Notes: generated by a model from the sequence alone, not told the origin. A stretch of DNA of 64,000 nucleotides from Bacteroidetes bacterium GWF2_43_63 (GCA_001769275.1 MEOQ01000018.1:48650-112649), one strand, 5' to 3'; shown: positions 50,681-60,502, counted from the first letter of the stretch. Made by a program: numbers and translations.

Positions 50681-51324
50681 TAGTCTTCGAATTCTTTATT
50701 TAAACGGTCGATTACCTTAACCGTAATATTTAGTTTTTCGTTCGCATAAAGGATTCCTGTTCCGCTGTTGTAATCGAGAACATAATCATAGGGGAATTCT
50801 TCAGGATATCTTTTAATAACACTTACAATAGAATCCAGTATTTGACTGTTCATATCCAACTGCTTAGTCTGAACCTGGGCAAGATAAGAATCGCGCAAAT
50901 TCATTACCTGCTCTTGTTCGGCTGCCAGAGCCGATTCCTGGCGACTGTACTCATCTTTCGTCTGAATTTTGCCGTTCTGAACATTTTGCTGGAACAAGTT
51001 CACGCGTGCCTGAAAAGTTTCCTGACGTTTGGTGAAATCCTTATCAAGACTATCGTTCAGCTTCATCAGGTCAGCTTTCAGGATCTCGACCAGTTCATAC
51101 TGTGTCATGATGCTATCGGATTCAACATAAGCAATATTCAAACCTCCGTCAGGCACTACAATACTGCTTTTCGATGAAAACGGATTGTAAAACTGAAAGA
51201 CCAGAAGAACAAGAATTAACAGACCCGCTGCAATATTAAATATCATTTGCGGGCTGCATAAGCAGCATTTCTTTTTTTTATCAGGCGAACAGCAATTTTC
51301 CTGATTTGTTTCGTTGATTTCCAT
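50680..51324 (-). CDS. membrane-anchored OmpH/Skp-like protein with Cys-rich N-terminus
   Basis: 214 aa. A cytoplasmic N-terminus of about 25 residues carries five cysteines (11, 12, 20, 21, 23) around a Lys run; one transmembrane helix follows (about 28-46, IFNIAAGLLILVLLVFQF). The periplasmic part has the Skp/OmpH layout: a strand (LNIAYVESDSIM), two long coiled-coil helices (about 80-160, rich in Gln/Glu/Leu) and a closing strand (YDYVLDYNSGTGILYANEKLNIT). Skp-type proteins are chaperones for outer-membrane proteins and normally have a cleaved signal, so the anchor and Cys tail are unusual. It is 9 bp after recQ and overlaps the MORN gene. Confidence 0.8.
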   Translation of the reverse strand: MEINETNQENCCSPDKKKKCCLCSPQMIFNIAAGLLILVLLVFQFYNPFSSKSSIVVPDGGLNIAYVESDSIMTQYELVEILKADLMKLNDSLDKDFTKRQETFQARVNLFQQNVQNGKIQTKDEYSRQESALAAEQEQVMNLRDSYLAQVQTKQLDMNSQILDSIVSVIKRYPEEFPYDYVLDYNSGTGILYANEKLNITVKVIDRLNKEFED

Positions 51325-51333
51325 AAGTTGATT

Positions 51334-53532
51334 TTAATTTCCGATGTCCGACATAAATTTAATGCGCATGAGGCGTATTTCCTCAACGGTGAACTCGTTT
51401 TCTCCGAGTTCGGTCAATGCGTCTTCAAGTGCGTCGGTTTCGGCAGTTCTGAAATATTCAAAAATTTCTTCCTGATGATACGTATCTATGTTTTCATTGA
51501 TGTAGTAATTCAGGTCGATGCGGGTCCCGCTCGAAACAATGCGCTCAAGCTCATCGAGCAATTCTTCGAAAGTTAGGTTTTTCGAAACTGCGAGATCTTC
51601 AAGTGCTACTTTCCGGTCGATGGCCTGAATAATGAAAACCTTCAGTTTGCTCTTGTTTACAGTAGATTTCACTACCATATCCATCGGCCTGATGATTTCA
51701 TTTTCTTCGACATAACCAGCGATAAGCTTCAAAAACGGCTCTCCGTACTTGCCTGCTTTTCCGGTACCTACACCCGTGATATTTTTCAGTTCATCCATCG
51801 CCACCGGATACTGGATGGCCATATCCTCGAGCGAAGGATCCTGAAAAATTACAAATGGGGGCAGATTTTCCTTTTTGGCAATCTGTTTACGCAGGTCTTT
51901 GAGCATGGCGAATAGCACCTTGTCAGTACCGCTGCTGCGACCCTCACTAGAGTTGGGGCCGTCTTCTTCTTTTTCTTCTTCGATGTTACGATCTTTCGTC
52001 AACATAATTGAATGTGGGTTATTCAAAAATTCTTTTCCTTTTTCTGTTATCTTGAGAACTCCATAGTTTTCGATTTCCTTAGCTATAAAGTTCATTATCA
52101 ACATTTGCCTGATGGCTGAATTCCAAAATCGTTCAGGCTTCTCGCCGCCTTTTCCGAAAACCTCAAGCTTCTCTGCTCTGAGTTGTTTCATCGAAGGCGA
52201 TTTGCTGCCAAGAATGATATCAACGATACTTTTCGTTTTAAATTGTTCCTGTGTTTCTTCGATTGTATCCAGTACCAGACAAACATCATCTTCTGCTTCG
52301 AATGTATCACGTGGGAACAGGCAATTATCGCAGCTTTGACAGTTATCGTGTGTATAATTTTCGCCGAAATAATGCAGTAATTGTTTCCGACGACAAACCG
52401 AGCTTTCGGCAAATGAAATAGTCTCGAGAAGTAAATGCTGAGCTATTTCCTGCTCCGCAACTCCTTTATCTTTTGAAAATTTTTCAAACTTCTGCAAGTC
52501 ATCAATGCAGTAAAAAGCTACACATTGACCTTCACCGCCATCGCGCCCCGAACGGCCAGTCTCCTGATAATAACTTTCGAGACTTTTCGGCATATCGTAA
52601 TGAATCACATAGCGGATGTCGGGTTTGTCAATACCCATTCCGAATGCAATGGTTGCTATCATTACATCAACTTCTTCCATCAGGAACATATCCTGATTCT
52701 GGCGACGTACAGCTGCTTCCAATCCCGCATGATACGGCAAAGCCTTTATTCCGTTCACCTGCAGAAACTCTGCAAGTTCTTCCGTTTTTTTACGGCTGAG
52801 GCAATATACAATGCCACTCTTTCCTTCGTTTAATTTTACAAATTTCAGAAGTTCCCTGTTGACATCCTTATATTTTGGTCTTACCTCATAATAAAGATTG
52901 GGTCTGTTGAATGAGGAGATGAAAACTTTTGGGTTTTTAAGCTGCAGGGTTTTGAGAATATCCTGCTGCACTTTTGGAGTTGCTGTAGCAGTGAGTGCAA
53001 TAATGGGAACATTCTTTCCGATGGCTTCAACAATGGGTCGAATGCGTCGGTATTCCGGGCGAAAATCGTGTCCCCACTCCGAAATGCAATGCGCTTCATC
53101 AACTGCATAAAAAGAAATGTCGATGCCCTGAAGAAATTCAACATTCTCTTCTTTTGTGAGAGATTCAGGCGCCACATACAGTAATTTTGTCTTTCCGGAC
53201 AAGAGGTCTTCGTGGACTTCTGCCATTTCGGCTTTGCTCAGCGAAGAGTTCATTACATGTGCAATTCCGTTTTCAGTACCAAAATTGCGGATACTGTCAA
53301 CCTGATTTTTCATCAGAGCAATAAGCGGAGAAATAATTATAGCGGTTCCGGGTAATACCAGAGCCGGTAGCTGATAGCATAGTGATTTGCCACCACCGGT
53401 CGGCATAATTACAAAAGTATCTTTGCCATCAAGGAGACTTTCAATGATTTCTTCCTGCTCGCCTTTGAACTTGTCAAAGCCGAAAATCATTTTCAGAACA
53501 CCTTTTATATCGTCAGTCTCAATTTGTTTCAT
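51334..53532 (-). CDS. recQ: ATP-dependent DNA helicase RecQ
   Basis: 732 aa. Helicase motifs: 0/I QEEIIESLLDGKDTFVIMPTGGGKS in parts (Walker A TGGGKS), Ia ISPLIALMKNQV, II DEAHCISEWGHDFRP, III ALTATAT, IV YCLSRKKTEELA, V ATIAFGMGIDKPDIR, VI QETGRSGRDG. The RQC zinc site (CRRKQLL ... CQSCDNC) and a C-terminal HRDC domain (FVIFQDPSLEDMA) with an extra C-terminal extension follow. 3'-5' helicase in recombination repair. First gene of a short operon with the OmpH-like and MORN genes. Confidence 0.95.
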   Translation of the reverse strand: MKQIETDDIKGVLKMIFGFDKFKGEQEEIIESLLDGKDTFVIMPTGGGKSLCYQLPALVLPGTAIIISPLIALMKNQVDSIRNFGTENGIAHVMNSSLSKAEMAEVHEDLLSGKTKLLYVAPESLTKEENVEFLQGIDISFYAVDEAHCISEWGHDFRPEYRRIRPIVEAIGKNVPIIALTATATPKVQQDILKTLQLKNPKVFISSFNRPNLYYEVRPKYKDVNRELLKFVKLNEGKSGIVYCLSRKKTEELAEFLQVNGIKALPYHAGLEAAVRRQNQDMFLMEEVDVMIATIAFGMGIDKPDIRYVIHYDMPKSLESYYQETGRSGRDGGEGQCVAFYCIDDLQKFEKFSKDKGVAEQEIAQHLLLETISFAESSVCRRKQLLHYFGENYTHDNCQSCDNCLFPRDTFEAEDDVCLVLDTIEETQEQFKTKSIVDIILGSKSPSMKQLRAEKLEVFGKGGEKPERFWNSAIRQMLIMNFIAKEIENYGVLKITEKGKEFLNNPHSIMLTKDRNIEEEKEEDGPNSSEGRSSGTDKVLFAMLKDLRKQIAKKENLPPFVIFQDPSLEDMAIQYPVAMDELKNITGVGTGKAGKYGEPFLKLIAGYVEENEIIRPMDMVVKSTVNKSKLKVFIIQAIDRKVALEDLAVSKNLTFEELLDELERIVSSGTRIDLNYYINENIDTYHQEEIFEYFRTAETDALEDALTELGENEFTVEEIRLMRIKFMSDIGN

Positions 53533-53643
53533 TTAGTAGAATCCACCCAAGGGTTTTTCGAAATGCAAAAGTAACATTTCAAAGTAAAGATAAAAATATT
53601 TGTGCACATCAAAAATAAATAATTGATTCATTAACAAAAACGC

Positions 53644-53651
53644 TAATTTTG
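53644..53651 (+). promoter_or_regulatory. -7 box before the AhpD-like gene
   Basis: TAATTTTG matches TAnnTTTG; TTG at 53623-53625 gives an 18-bp spacer. The start codon is 19 bases downstream. This also marks the divergent start region opposite recQ. Confidence 0.6.
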
Positions 53652-53669
53652 TTAATTAAACCGACCACC

Positions 53670-54020
53670 ATGTCAAAAGTTAAAGAATTCAAGGAATACC
53701 GCCTCAAAATGAACAAAGCTATTCTCGAAGGCGACAATAAAGTTATCAAGCGTTTATTCTCCGTTGACACCATGGCCTATGATCCCGGTGCGCTGAGCAC
53801 AAAGACCAAAGAGATGCTCGGTCTGGTTTCTTCGCTGGTTCTTCGCTGCGACGATTGTGTGAAATACCATTTGGAAAAATTATGCGAGATCGGCACGTCT
53901 GATGCTGAAATCAATGAAATATTCAGCATTGCCATGCTGGTTGGCGGAACCATCGTTATCCCGCACACCAGGCGCGCTGTGGAATTCTGGAAAGAACTCA
54001 ACAAACCTGATGCGTTATAG
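53670..54020 (+). CDS. carboxymuconolactone decarboxylase / AhpD-like protein
   Basis: 116 aa from ATG 53670. All-helical CMD fold with the redox-type motif CDDCVKYHLEKL (CxxC-x2-H), as in AhpD-like disulfide reductases rather than true decarboxylases, and EINEIFSIAMLVGGTIVIPH. Likely a small cytoplasmic thiol oxidoreductase or peroxidase partner. The stop overlaps the next gene by 11 bp, an unusual pairing with a surface protein. Confidence 0.88.
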   Translation: MSKVKEFKEYRLKMNKAILEGDNKVIKRLFSVDTMAYDPGALSTKTKEMLGLVSSLVLRCDDCVKYHLEKLCEIGTSDAEINEIFSIAMLVGGTIVIPHTRRAVEFWKELNKPDAL

Positions 54021-56472
54021 AACAATTCTTTACTCATTCCTCGCGCTGACCCTATTCTGCAGCAACCTGCCTGCACAGAATACACGCATATTGGGACATG
54101 TAAAGGATTCAACCACAGGACAACCAATTCCTTTTTGCAGCATTGCCCTGAACGGCACAAGCCTGGGCACCACTTCCGATTTCGAAGGATCATTTAAAAT
54201 CGAGTGCAACATTAGTTGTGACTCAATCCTTATTTCTTGCCTCGGCTACAAACAACAAGCTTTGCCAATCAAACAGAATCAATTTCAGGAATTAAGCATC
54301 CATCTGTCTTCAGAAAACATAACATTAGACGAGGTTATTATCACTCCGGGCGAAAACCCTGCGGAGGTACTGTTAAAAAAAGTGATCCGGCATAAAAAAA
54401 TAAATGCTCCGGATAATGCAGCATTTTACGAGGTCGATGTTTACAATAAAGTTCAAATCGATGCCAACAACATATCCGAAGAGTTCAAAAGTCAGCGGGC
54501 ACTGAAAAAATTCGGCTGGATATTCGAGTACACCGACACTTCGCTGGTAAACGGGAAAGTATATCTCCCTCTTTTTATCACCGAATCGATTTCAAAAATA
54601 TATTTCCGGGGCAATCCAAAGTCGAAACGCGAATACATTAGTGCTGTGCAGGTATCGGGCGTTGAGAACGAAAGTATTGGACAATATCTTGGCAATATGT
54701 ATCAGAATGTCAACATCTATGATGGTTTCATCACGCTGTTTGATAAAAATTTCATGAGCCCCATCAATGATCTTGGTCTGACTACCTATAAATATTACCT
54801 GATGGACAGCACCTTTATAGATAACACCTGGTGCTACAAAATCATGTTCAAACCCCGCCGCAAACAGGAACTCACTTTTTCAGGCGAGTTTTGGGTGGCC
54901 GATTCCTCATGGGCTGTAAAGCAATACAGCATGCGGGTTGTAAACGATGCCAACATCAACTTTGTAAACGACCTGATTATTGAACAATCGTTTCAGCAAA
55001 CCGATTCGGGTTACTGGATGCCGGAAAAAGAAAGTCTGGTAATCGATTTTAATGTCATGCAGAATGACCAGAAAAATACCATGGGCTTTTACGGACATAA
55101 AACAACATCGTACAAAAATTATATCCTTAAACAAACCAAAGAAAATTCATTTTACAATGAACCAGAGCGAGTTGTAATTGCCGACGACGCCTACGAAAAA
55201 GGGCTTGCCTTCTGGCAAAAGGAAAGACACGATTCGCTGTCAAAAGACGAACAGACCATCTATTTTATGGTGGACAGCATTAAAAAAATGCCCACTTTCA
55301 ACACCGTGTACGACATTATTGATATGTTCATGTCCGGTTATCTCAACTGGGGCAAAATCGACATCGGACCATATGCATCGATGTTGAGTTTTAACGAAAT
55401 TGAAGGAGCCAGACTCCGCGTTGGTGGCCGTACTTCGGAAAAGTTTAGTAAAAAAATAATGCCTTCGGCCTACGTTGCGTGGGGAACAAAAGATCAGGAA
55501 TTTAAATATGGTGGTGGTTTTTTGTTATTGCTTAACAAGAAGCCCCGGCGCGGGTTTCAGGTGTTGTTCAAACACGATATGGAGCAACTTGGCATGAGTC
55601 CAACCGGATTTCGCGAAGATTTTCTGCTGGCCAGTTTCATCACACGCAACCCTGCAAACAAGCTAACACTTGTTAATGAACTGAAATCGCATTACGAACA
55701 CGAATGGTTCACCGGTTTTTCGAATACCATACGATTTCTTCATAAAGATATTTTCCCTGTAAGTGATACGGTGTTTAATTTCGGTGAAGGAACCACGCGC
55801 GATAAAATTACCACCAGCGAAATCACGCTCGAAATGCGGTTTGCATACAAAGAACGCTATGTTTACAGCGACTTCATACGCACCAGTCTTGGAACTGTTT
55901 ATCCGATCATACAGTTCAAATACAGCAAAGGAATCAAGGATTTATGGGGCGGAGACTACAATTATCAGAAAGCTGTTTTCTATTTCAACGATTGGTTCAA
56001 TGTTGGAAATATCGGTTGGTCGAAATACGTAATCGAAGCCGGAAAGATCTGGGGACGTCTCCCCTACCCGTTCCTGAAGATGCACGAAGGAAACGAAACG
56101 TACTTTTTCGACGAGACTTCTTTCAACACAATGAATTATTTTGAATTTGTGAGCGATGAATGGGTGAGTCTGTATTATACACATCGTTTCGATGGATTTT
56201 TCCTCAACCGGATTCCGTTGCTGCGAAAATTAAAGTGGCGCGAAGTTATTTGGGGCAAGGGTCTTGTCGGAAATTTAGGTGTCGAAAACCGCAGCTACAG
56301 TGTGTTTCCGGAAGGCATGCATACATTGGGAAAACCCTATCTCGAAGCCGGTGCCGGCATTGAAAACATTTTCAAATTTCTTCGCGTCGATGGCGTGTGG
56401 CGGCTCAGCTATCTCGATCATCCGAACATTGCAAAGTTTCAGGTCATGTTTGGAATGCAGGTCTTTTTTTAA
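54010..56472 (+). CDS. DUF5686 outer-membrane protein with carboxypeptidase-like regulatory domain
   Basis: 820 aa. ATG 54010 gives MRYRTILYSFLALTLFCSNLPA-Q as signal peptide; the frame is open far upstream but inside the previous gene. Residues about 25-110 are a CarboxypepD_reg-like domain (ILGHVKDSTTGQPIPFCSIALNGTSLG in parts, TSDFEGSFKI), as on TonB-dependent receptors. The rest is the DUF5686 region (VLLKKVIRHKKINAPDN, FSGEFWVADSSWAVKQ) ending in membrane-strand-like segments with a final FQVMFGMQVFF (aromatic C-terminus as for Bam-inserted barrels). Function unknown; it is widespread in Bacteroidota. Confidence 0.88.
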   Translation: MRYRTILYSFLALTLFCSNLPAQNTRILGHVKDSTTGQPIPFCSIALNGTSLGTTSDFEGSFKIECNISCDSILISCLGYKQQALPIKQNQFQELSIHLSSENITLDEVIITPGENPAEVLLKKVIRHKKINAPDNAAFYEVDVYNKVQIDANNISEEFKSQRALKKFGWIFEYTDTSLVNGKVYLPLFITESISKIYFRGNPKSKREYISAVQVSGVENESIGQYLGNMYQNVNIYDGFITLFDKNFMSPINDLGLTTYKYYLMDSTFIDNTWCYKIMFKPRRKQELTFSGEFWVADSSWAVKQYSMRVVNDANINFVNDLIIEQSFQQTDSGYWMPEKESLVIDFNVMQNDQKNTMGFYGHKTTSYKNYILKQTKENSFYNEPERVVIADDAYEKGLAFWQKERHDSLSKDEQTIYFMVDSIKKMPTFNTVYDIIDMFMSGYLNWGKIDIGPYASMLSFNEIEGARLRVGGRTSEKFSKKIMPSAYVAWGTKDQEFKYGGGFLLLLNKKPRRGFQVLFKHDMEQLGMSPTGFREDFLLASFITRNPANKLTLVNELKSHYEHEWFTGFSNTIRFLHKDIFPVSDTVFNFGEGTTRDKITTSEITLEMRFAYKERYVYSDFIRTSLGTVYPIIQFKYSKGIKDLWGGDYNYQKAVFYFNDWFNVGNIGWSKYVIEAGKIWGRLPYPFLKMHEGNETYFFDETSFNTMNYFEFVSDEWVSLYYTHRFDGFFLNRIPLLRKLKWREVIWGKGLVGNLGVENRSYSVFPEGMHTLGKPYLEAGAGIENIFKFLRVDGVWRLSYLDHPNIAKFQVMFGMQVFF

Positions 56473-56530
56473 TGGTCAGTTGTGAGTGAACCAGAACTGA
56501 CTATTGGCTACTGACAAATGGCTACTATAT

Positions 56531-57061
56531 TCAGTTCTGCCGTGCCAGTTCCAGCAGCTTTTCCACATATTTTTTCTTTGTAAAATCAGCCGGATTCTGA
56601 TAGGCCGCAAGCATACCCGTTTCATCGGGCGTACGTTTGGATTCCGGAATCATGCGCAGTTTAAGCTTCAGCAAACGCATTAAAAGTTTGTCCTTCAATC
56701 CGAGTTTTGAAAAATCAAAGCCGCCGTGCAGATAAAAAAAGTTGATGTATTCCTGTTGTTCTTCGTTGAAATTGCTTTCGAACAATTCCTGCGTGGTTTC
56801 GTTGCGGTCAGGTGTGGCGCCGGTTGCAAATACAATGATGTTCCGGTCACGCAAATAGGGCAAATTGTTTTTGATCAGTTTCACTCCATTGATGCCACCT
56901 GCATATAATCCACCACCATAAATAATAGTGTCGTAATCATGTAACATTTCCATATTAATCTTTTTAGAATCCGCCAATTCAGATCCCAACTCTTCGGCAA
57001 TCCACTCCGCATATTTTTTTGTGAAGCCAGTCTTTGAGCGATAAATTACAATTGTTTTCAT
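56531..57061 (-). CDS. flavodoxin-domain protein
   Basis: 176 aa. N-terminal FMN-phosphate loop IVIYRSKTGFTKKYAEWIAEEL, then DYDTIIYGGGLYAGGINGVK and IIVFATGATPD, the flavodoxin_5-type layout related to HemG. The C-terminal part (LKDKLLMRLLKLKLRMIPES ... DFTKKKYVEKLLELARQN) is helical. A soluble flavin electron carrier is likely; HemG activity (protoporphyrinogen oxidation) is not shown by context. Confidence 0.87.
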   Translation of the reverse strand: MKTIVIYRSKTGFTKKYAEWIAEELGSELADSKKINMEMLHDYDTIIYGGGLYAGGINGVKLIKNNLPYLRDRNIIVFATGATPDRNETTQELFESNFNEEQQEYINFFYLHGGFDFSKLGLKDKLLMRLLKLKLRMIPESKRTPDETGMLAAYQNPADFTKKKYVEKLLELARQN

Positions 57062-57182
57062 TATTTCAACCTTCGTGTCGCAAATATATAATTTATATCA
57101 ATATGTACGATATGTAATTCCAAAAAATTAAGCTCTGGCTCTCAACTATAATTTAATACAGAATTATCAAGGTAAATATTTT

Positions 57183-57190
57183 TACATTTG
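57183..57190 (+). promoter_or_regulatory. -7 box of the DUF2007 gene
   Basis: TACATTTG matches TAnnTTTG. It overlaps the first possible start codons, which argues for the ATG at 57206 as the real start. Confidence 0.5.
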
Positions 57191-57205
57191 ATGAGAAAAA
57201 CAATT

Positions 57206-57589
57206 ATGTCAGTCATTCGTATCAAAACCTGCAGCGACTCATTCGAAGCCAATATCATGTTGGGTAAAATGAAACAGGCCGGCATTGAGTGTTTCCTTAC
57301 CAACGAAAATTTTTCGACGTTGATGCCGCGTTACACGGGAGTAATGGATTCGGGCGTACACATAATGATTGACGAAAAAGATACAGAAGTCGCGCTTGAA
57401 ATATTAAATGAACCCATTGCTGAAAAAGCTGAAGTCTGTCCACATTGCAAATCCACCAACGTGGCTTTTGGCGCAGGCCGCAAATGGGCCGGCAAATACA
57501 TGCTGCTGTTTCTTTCCATTCTGTTTTTCTTTCCGTTCGGCATGCGAAAACCCGGATTTTATTGCAGGGATTGCGGGAGAGAGTTTTGA
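57206..57589 (+). CDS. DUF2007 / zinc-ribbon protein
   Basis: 127 aa from ATG 57206 (MSVIRIKTCSDSFEANIML); in-frame starts at 57188-57191 lie in the promoter box. Residues 1-70 are a DUF2007-like fold (FEANIMLGKMKQAGIECFLTNENF, VHIMIDEKDTEVALEIL), once called putative signal transducing. A CPHCKS knuckle follows, then one hydrophobic helix (KYMLLFLSILFFFPFG) and the second knuckle FYCRDCGREF, making a zinc ribbon split by a membrane-like segment. Function unknown. Confidence 0.82.
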   Translation: MSVIRIKTCSDSFEANIMLGKMKQAGIECFLTNENFSTLMPRYTGVMDSGVHIMIDEKDTEVALEILNEPIAEKAEVCPHCKSTNVAFGAGRKWAGKYMLLFLSILFFFPFGMRKPGFYCRDCGREF

Positions 57590-57900
57590 GTTGTGAGAGC
57601 TGATTTAATTTCATCCAAAGAATTTCAGATATATAGCAATCAACTTGAAAACATGTTACCTCTTGAATAATTTTGCATTTGACAAACGCCTAATTAAATG
57701 GTCATTTCTTAACCTTATTTCGAAACAAATCCCATTTAAATTGTTCAAATGCAGATTTCATCATGGAATTCAATTTGTCAGTTCTCAAGGCAAATATTTC
57801 TATCAGATATTACAGTAGACTCAAAGCATACCGTCATGGTTGTAAATGAGTTTTGCAGAATACCAAGCTTACAAATACTGACATATTAAAAACACAAGTA
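57590..57900. other. non-coding gap
   Basis: 311 bp of AT-rich sequence between convergent genes. No tRNA, clear hairpin terminator, promoter box with both elements or meaningful open frame was found. Confidence 0.5.
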
Positions 57901-60291
57901 TTACTTTTCAATAAAAAACACTTGTCTTTTAACTGAATCGTGGCCAATCCATTCAAATAAATAATATCCGTTATCAATACCTATGACATCGACTTTTCCA
58001 TTGGTGTTTGGACAACTGATCAACAATTTGCCACTCAAATCGAATACACGAAACACTCCGCCGGATAAGCCTTCAATGTTGAGTTCATTACTCGTTGGAT
58101 TGGGATAAATAATAAACACTTCCGGAATAAAATCAGAAACACCTGTGTCATCAACAATATAAAGAGTGGCAACCGACGAGGTATCAGAGCAGTTCACCGA
58201 CTTTTCAAAACATCTGAAAATCTGGTTGTCGTTTTGCAGTGATAAACTTAGTACGGTAAGTGTTTCTGTATTTACTCCACTATAAAGAGCTCCATTTGAG
58301 ATATCAATAAAACCGGTTCCAATGTCACTCTGCCATTGATAAACCGGAGATATGCCTGATGCAGCTGTATGAAAAGTCGCAAATGAATCAATTGGGACAT
58401 AGACATCTGAAGGTTGAATGTCAATTTCAAAAGGCTCAATAATTAAGTTTAGATTAATCGCTGAATCACATCCACCTGGTAAAGCATATGAAAAAGATGC
58501 TGTATTATTACTGCTGTAATAGGTATTGCCATCAATCCATGTGTAGGAATTACAAGCAAAAATACTGTCTGTCATTATATAATCACCAACTACCAAATCC
58601 AATTGAACAATTGAGTCGCATCCTGCAGAATTTGTCAGAACATATGTCGCAGTGTTATTACTGGATGTATAGGTCAATCCATCTATCCAAACCAGAGAAT
58701 CGCAGCTGTGGCGTTGATCAACAACCATGTTATTGCCAATTGTAAGATTTAATGTAATTAAAGAGTCACAGCCAGCAGAATTTGTAAATAAAACTGTAGC
58801 CGAATTGTTGTTACTGGTATAGGTGTTGCCGTCAATCCATGTGAAAGGGCCGCATGAAAAAACAGAGTCTACAATATTGTTGCTTAAAATAGTAAGATCA
58901 AGAAACACTATAGAATCACATCCTGATGTATCCAAATGTGTGTAATATACAGAATCGACACTGTCAAAATATGTGACACCATTAATCCATGTAAAACTGT
59001 CGCACGCAGAAACCACCTGTGTGGAAAAAACAGGGACGGAAGTACTAAACATTCGTACATGCCCGGCATCGGCTCCATTACTGTCATTTCTTAATGCCGA
59101 AACAGCTAACACCCGCCCATTTGCACTTAAACTCACAGCCCAACCTGAATTATCTTGACCGGATTCACCATCAATATCAGGACCCCACTTGACCCATGTT
59201 CCCGAAATGAAATAGAAAAGTCTCACACTTCCGGAATTTAAGCCATTACCACTGTTCATCGTTGCCCCGACTGCCAATACATTTCCATCTGAGCTTAAAC
59301 TAACAGACGTGCCAAAATAGTCTCCTGCTGCTTCTCCATATAGGAATTGCCCTTTTTCGATCCAAGTTCCTGCAGAGTCCCAAAACACCCGAACCTGCCC
59401 GGTACCATTCCCTAAGTGATCATGAGACTTTGATCCAATTGCAACAACATCTCCTTTTGCACTTAAACTAACTGAATTTCCTGAATTATCATAGTTTGCA
59501 ACACCATCTATATATGAACCTACTATGTACCAGTACGGTGAATTGTACCTGTAAACTCTTGTTTGTCCAGAAAAGGCAGTCAGTGAATTATGACCTGGAG
59601 CTCCGACAGCGAATCTTTCTCCATTGTGGCTTAAAGAAACAGAAGTGCCAAATTGATCCCCGCCTGTCGGTCCGTTTACATCAGAGCCAATCTGTTCCCA
59701 TGCATTTGAAACGAATTTATAAATCCGTACCTGGCCTGCATTAGTGTAACTACCATCATTTGCTCTGGCCCCAATTGCAATTGTTGTTCCAGCCGAGTCA
59801 AGACTTATTGCACATCCTGAAAAATCACCTGCAGCTTCCCCATTAATATCACCACCTATTTGCACCCAGGTTCCTGACGAGTCTTTAAACACTCGTACAT
59901 TACCTGCATCTACCCCGCTGCCATCAGCATGATCTGCACCTGCAGCCAAAATGCTTCCATCATAATTCAGACTTACTGAAGTTCCGAAGGAATCCTCCGC
60001 AACTTCACCATTAATGTCCGAACCAATCTGAATCCAATTGCCCGAAATGTTTCTTAATACTCTTACATGTCCTGAATGAGTTCCGTTTTCATTATTATTT
60101 ATTGCGCCAATTGCAACAACCATCCCATCACCGCTCATTTCAACGGAAGTTCCAAACCAATCTCCAGGTGCTTCCCCATCAATATCAACTCCTATTTGCG
60201 AAATGACAGACTGGGCAGAAACCATCCCGACATTGCATACAATGAGAATAATAAATGAACTGGCAATCTTTTTAAAAGTAAGTCTGCTCAT
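57901..60291 (-). CDS. secreted FG-GAP-like propeller protein with T9SS type A sorting domain
   Basis: 796 aa from ATG 60291, which gives a signal peptide (MSRLTFKKIASSFIILIVCN ... VSA-Q); 11 codons upstream are open. Residues about 28-430 contain seven repeats of about 57 residues with the core GD-FGTSVSLSxDGxxLAVGA ... SGxVRVF, enough for a seven-bladed propeller of the FG-GAP/integrin-alpha type. Residues about 435-610 contain four repeats CDSFTWIDGxTYxSxNNxA. An Ig-like unit and a type A sorting domain (FIIYPNPTSNELNIEGL ... GYYLFEW) end the protein. Probable surface or released protein; ligand unknown. Confidence 0.85.
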   Translation of the reverse strand: MSRLTFKKIASSFIILIVCNVGMVSAQSVISQIGVDIDGEAPGDWFGTSVEMSGDGMVVAIGAINNNENGTHSGHVRVLRNISGNWIQIGSDINGEVAEDSFGTSVSLNYDGSILAAGADHADGSGVDAGNVRVFKDSSGTWVQIGGDINGEAAGDFSGCAISLDSAGTTIAIGARANDGSYTNAGQVRIYKFVSNAWEQIGSDVNGPTGGDQFGTSVSLSHNGERFAVGAPGHNSLTAFSGQTRVYRYNSPYWYIVGSYIDGVANYDNSGNSVSLSAKGDVVAIGSKSHDHLGNGTGQVRVFWDSAGTWIEKGQFLYGEAAGDYFGTSVSLSSDGNVLAVGATMNSGNGLNSGSVRLFYFISGTWVKWGPDIDGESGQDNSGWAVSLSANGRVLAVSALRNDSNGADAGHVRMFSTSVPVFSTQVVSACDSFTWINGVTYFDSVDSVYYTHLDTSGCDSIVFLDLTILSNNIVDSVFSCGPFTWIDGNTYTSNNNSATVLFTNSAGCDSLITLNLTIGNNMVVDQRHSCDSLVWIDGLTYTSSNNTATYVLTNSAGCDSIVQLDLVVGDYIMTDSIFACNSYTWIDGNTYYSSNNTASFSYALPGGCDSAINLNLIIEPFEIDIQPSDVYVPIDSFATFHTAASGISPVYQWQSDIGTGFIDISNGALYSGVNTETLTVLSLSLQNDNQIFRCFEKSVNCSDTSSVATLYIVDDTGVSDFIPEVFIIYPNPTSNELNIEGLSGGVFRVFDLSGKLLISCPNTNGKVDVIGIDNGYYLFEWIGHDSVKRQVFFIEK

Positions 60292-60502
60292 GGTTTTGTT
60301 TTTTGTGAATCTCATCAAGAACAAAGAAAATTCTTTTTATTAATGACAAAAATAACAAATATAAACCAATTCAATTTAGTTCCTCATTTTCTTTGAAGAG
60401 TACTGATTTCCCTTTTTATTGAACAATTATTCATTCATAGTGTTTTAATTTCCTATAGTTCAGGGAATTAATGGCTAGTCTATCTGAATCAATACAATTA
60501 AC

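Noticed and set aside
53902..54009. 36-codon upstream extension of the DUF5686 gene
   Set aside because: It is out-of-frame sequence of the AhpD-like gene; the signal peptide begins at 54010.
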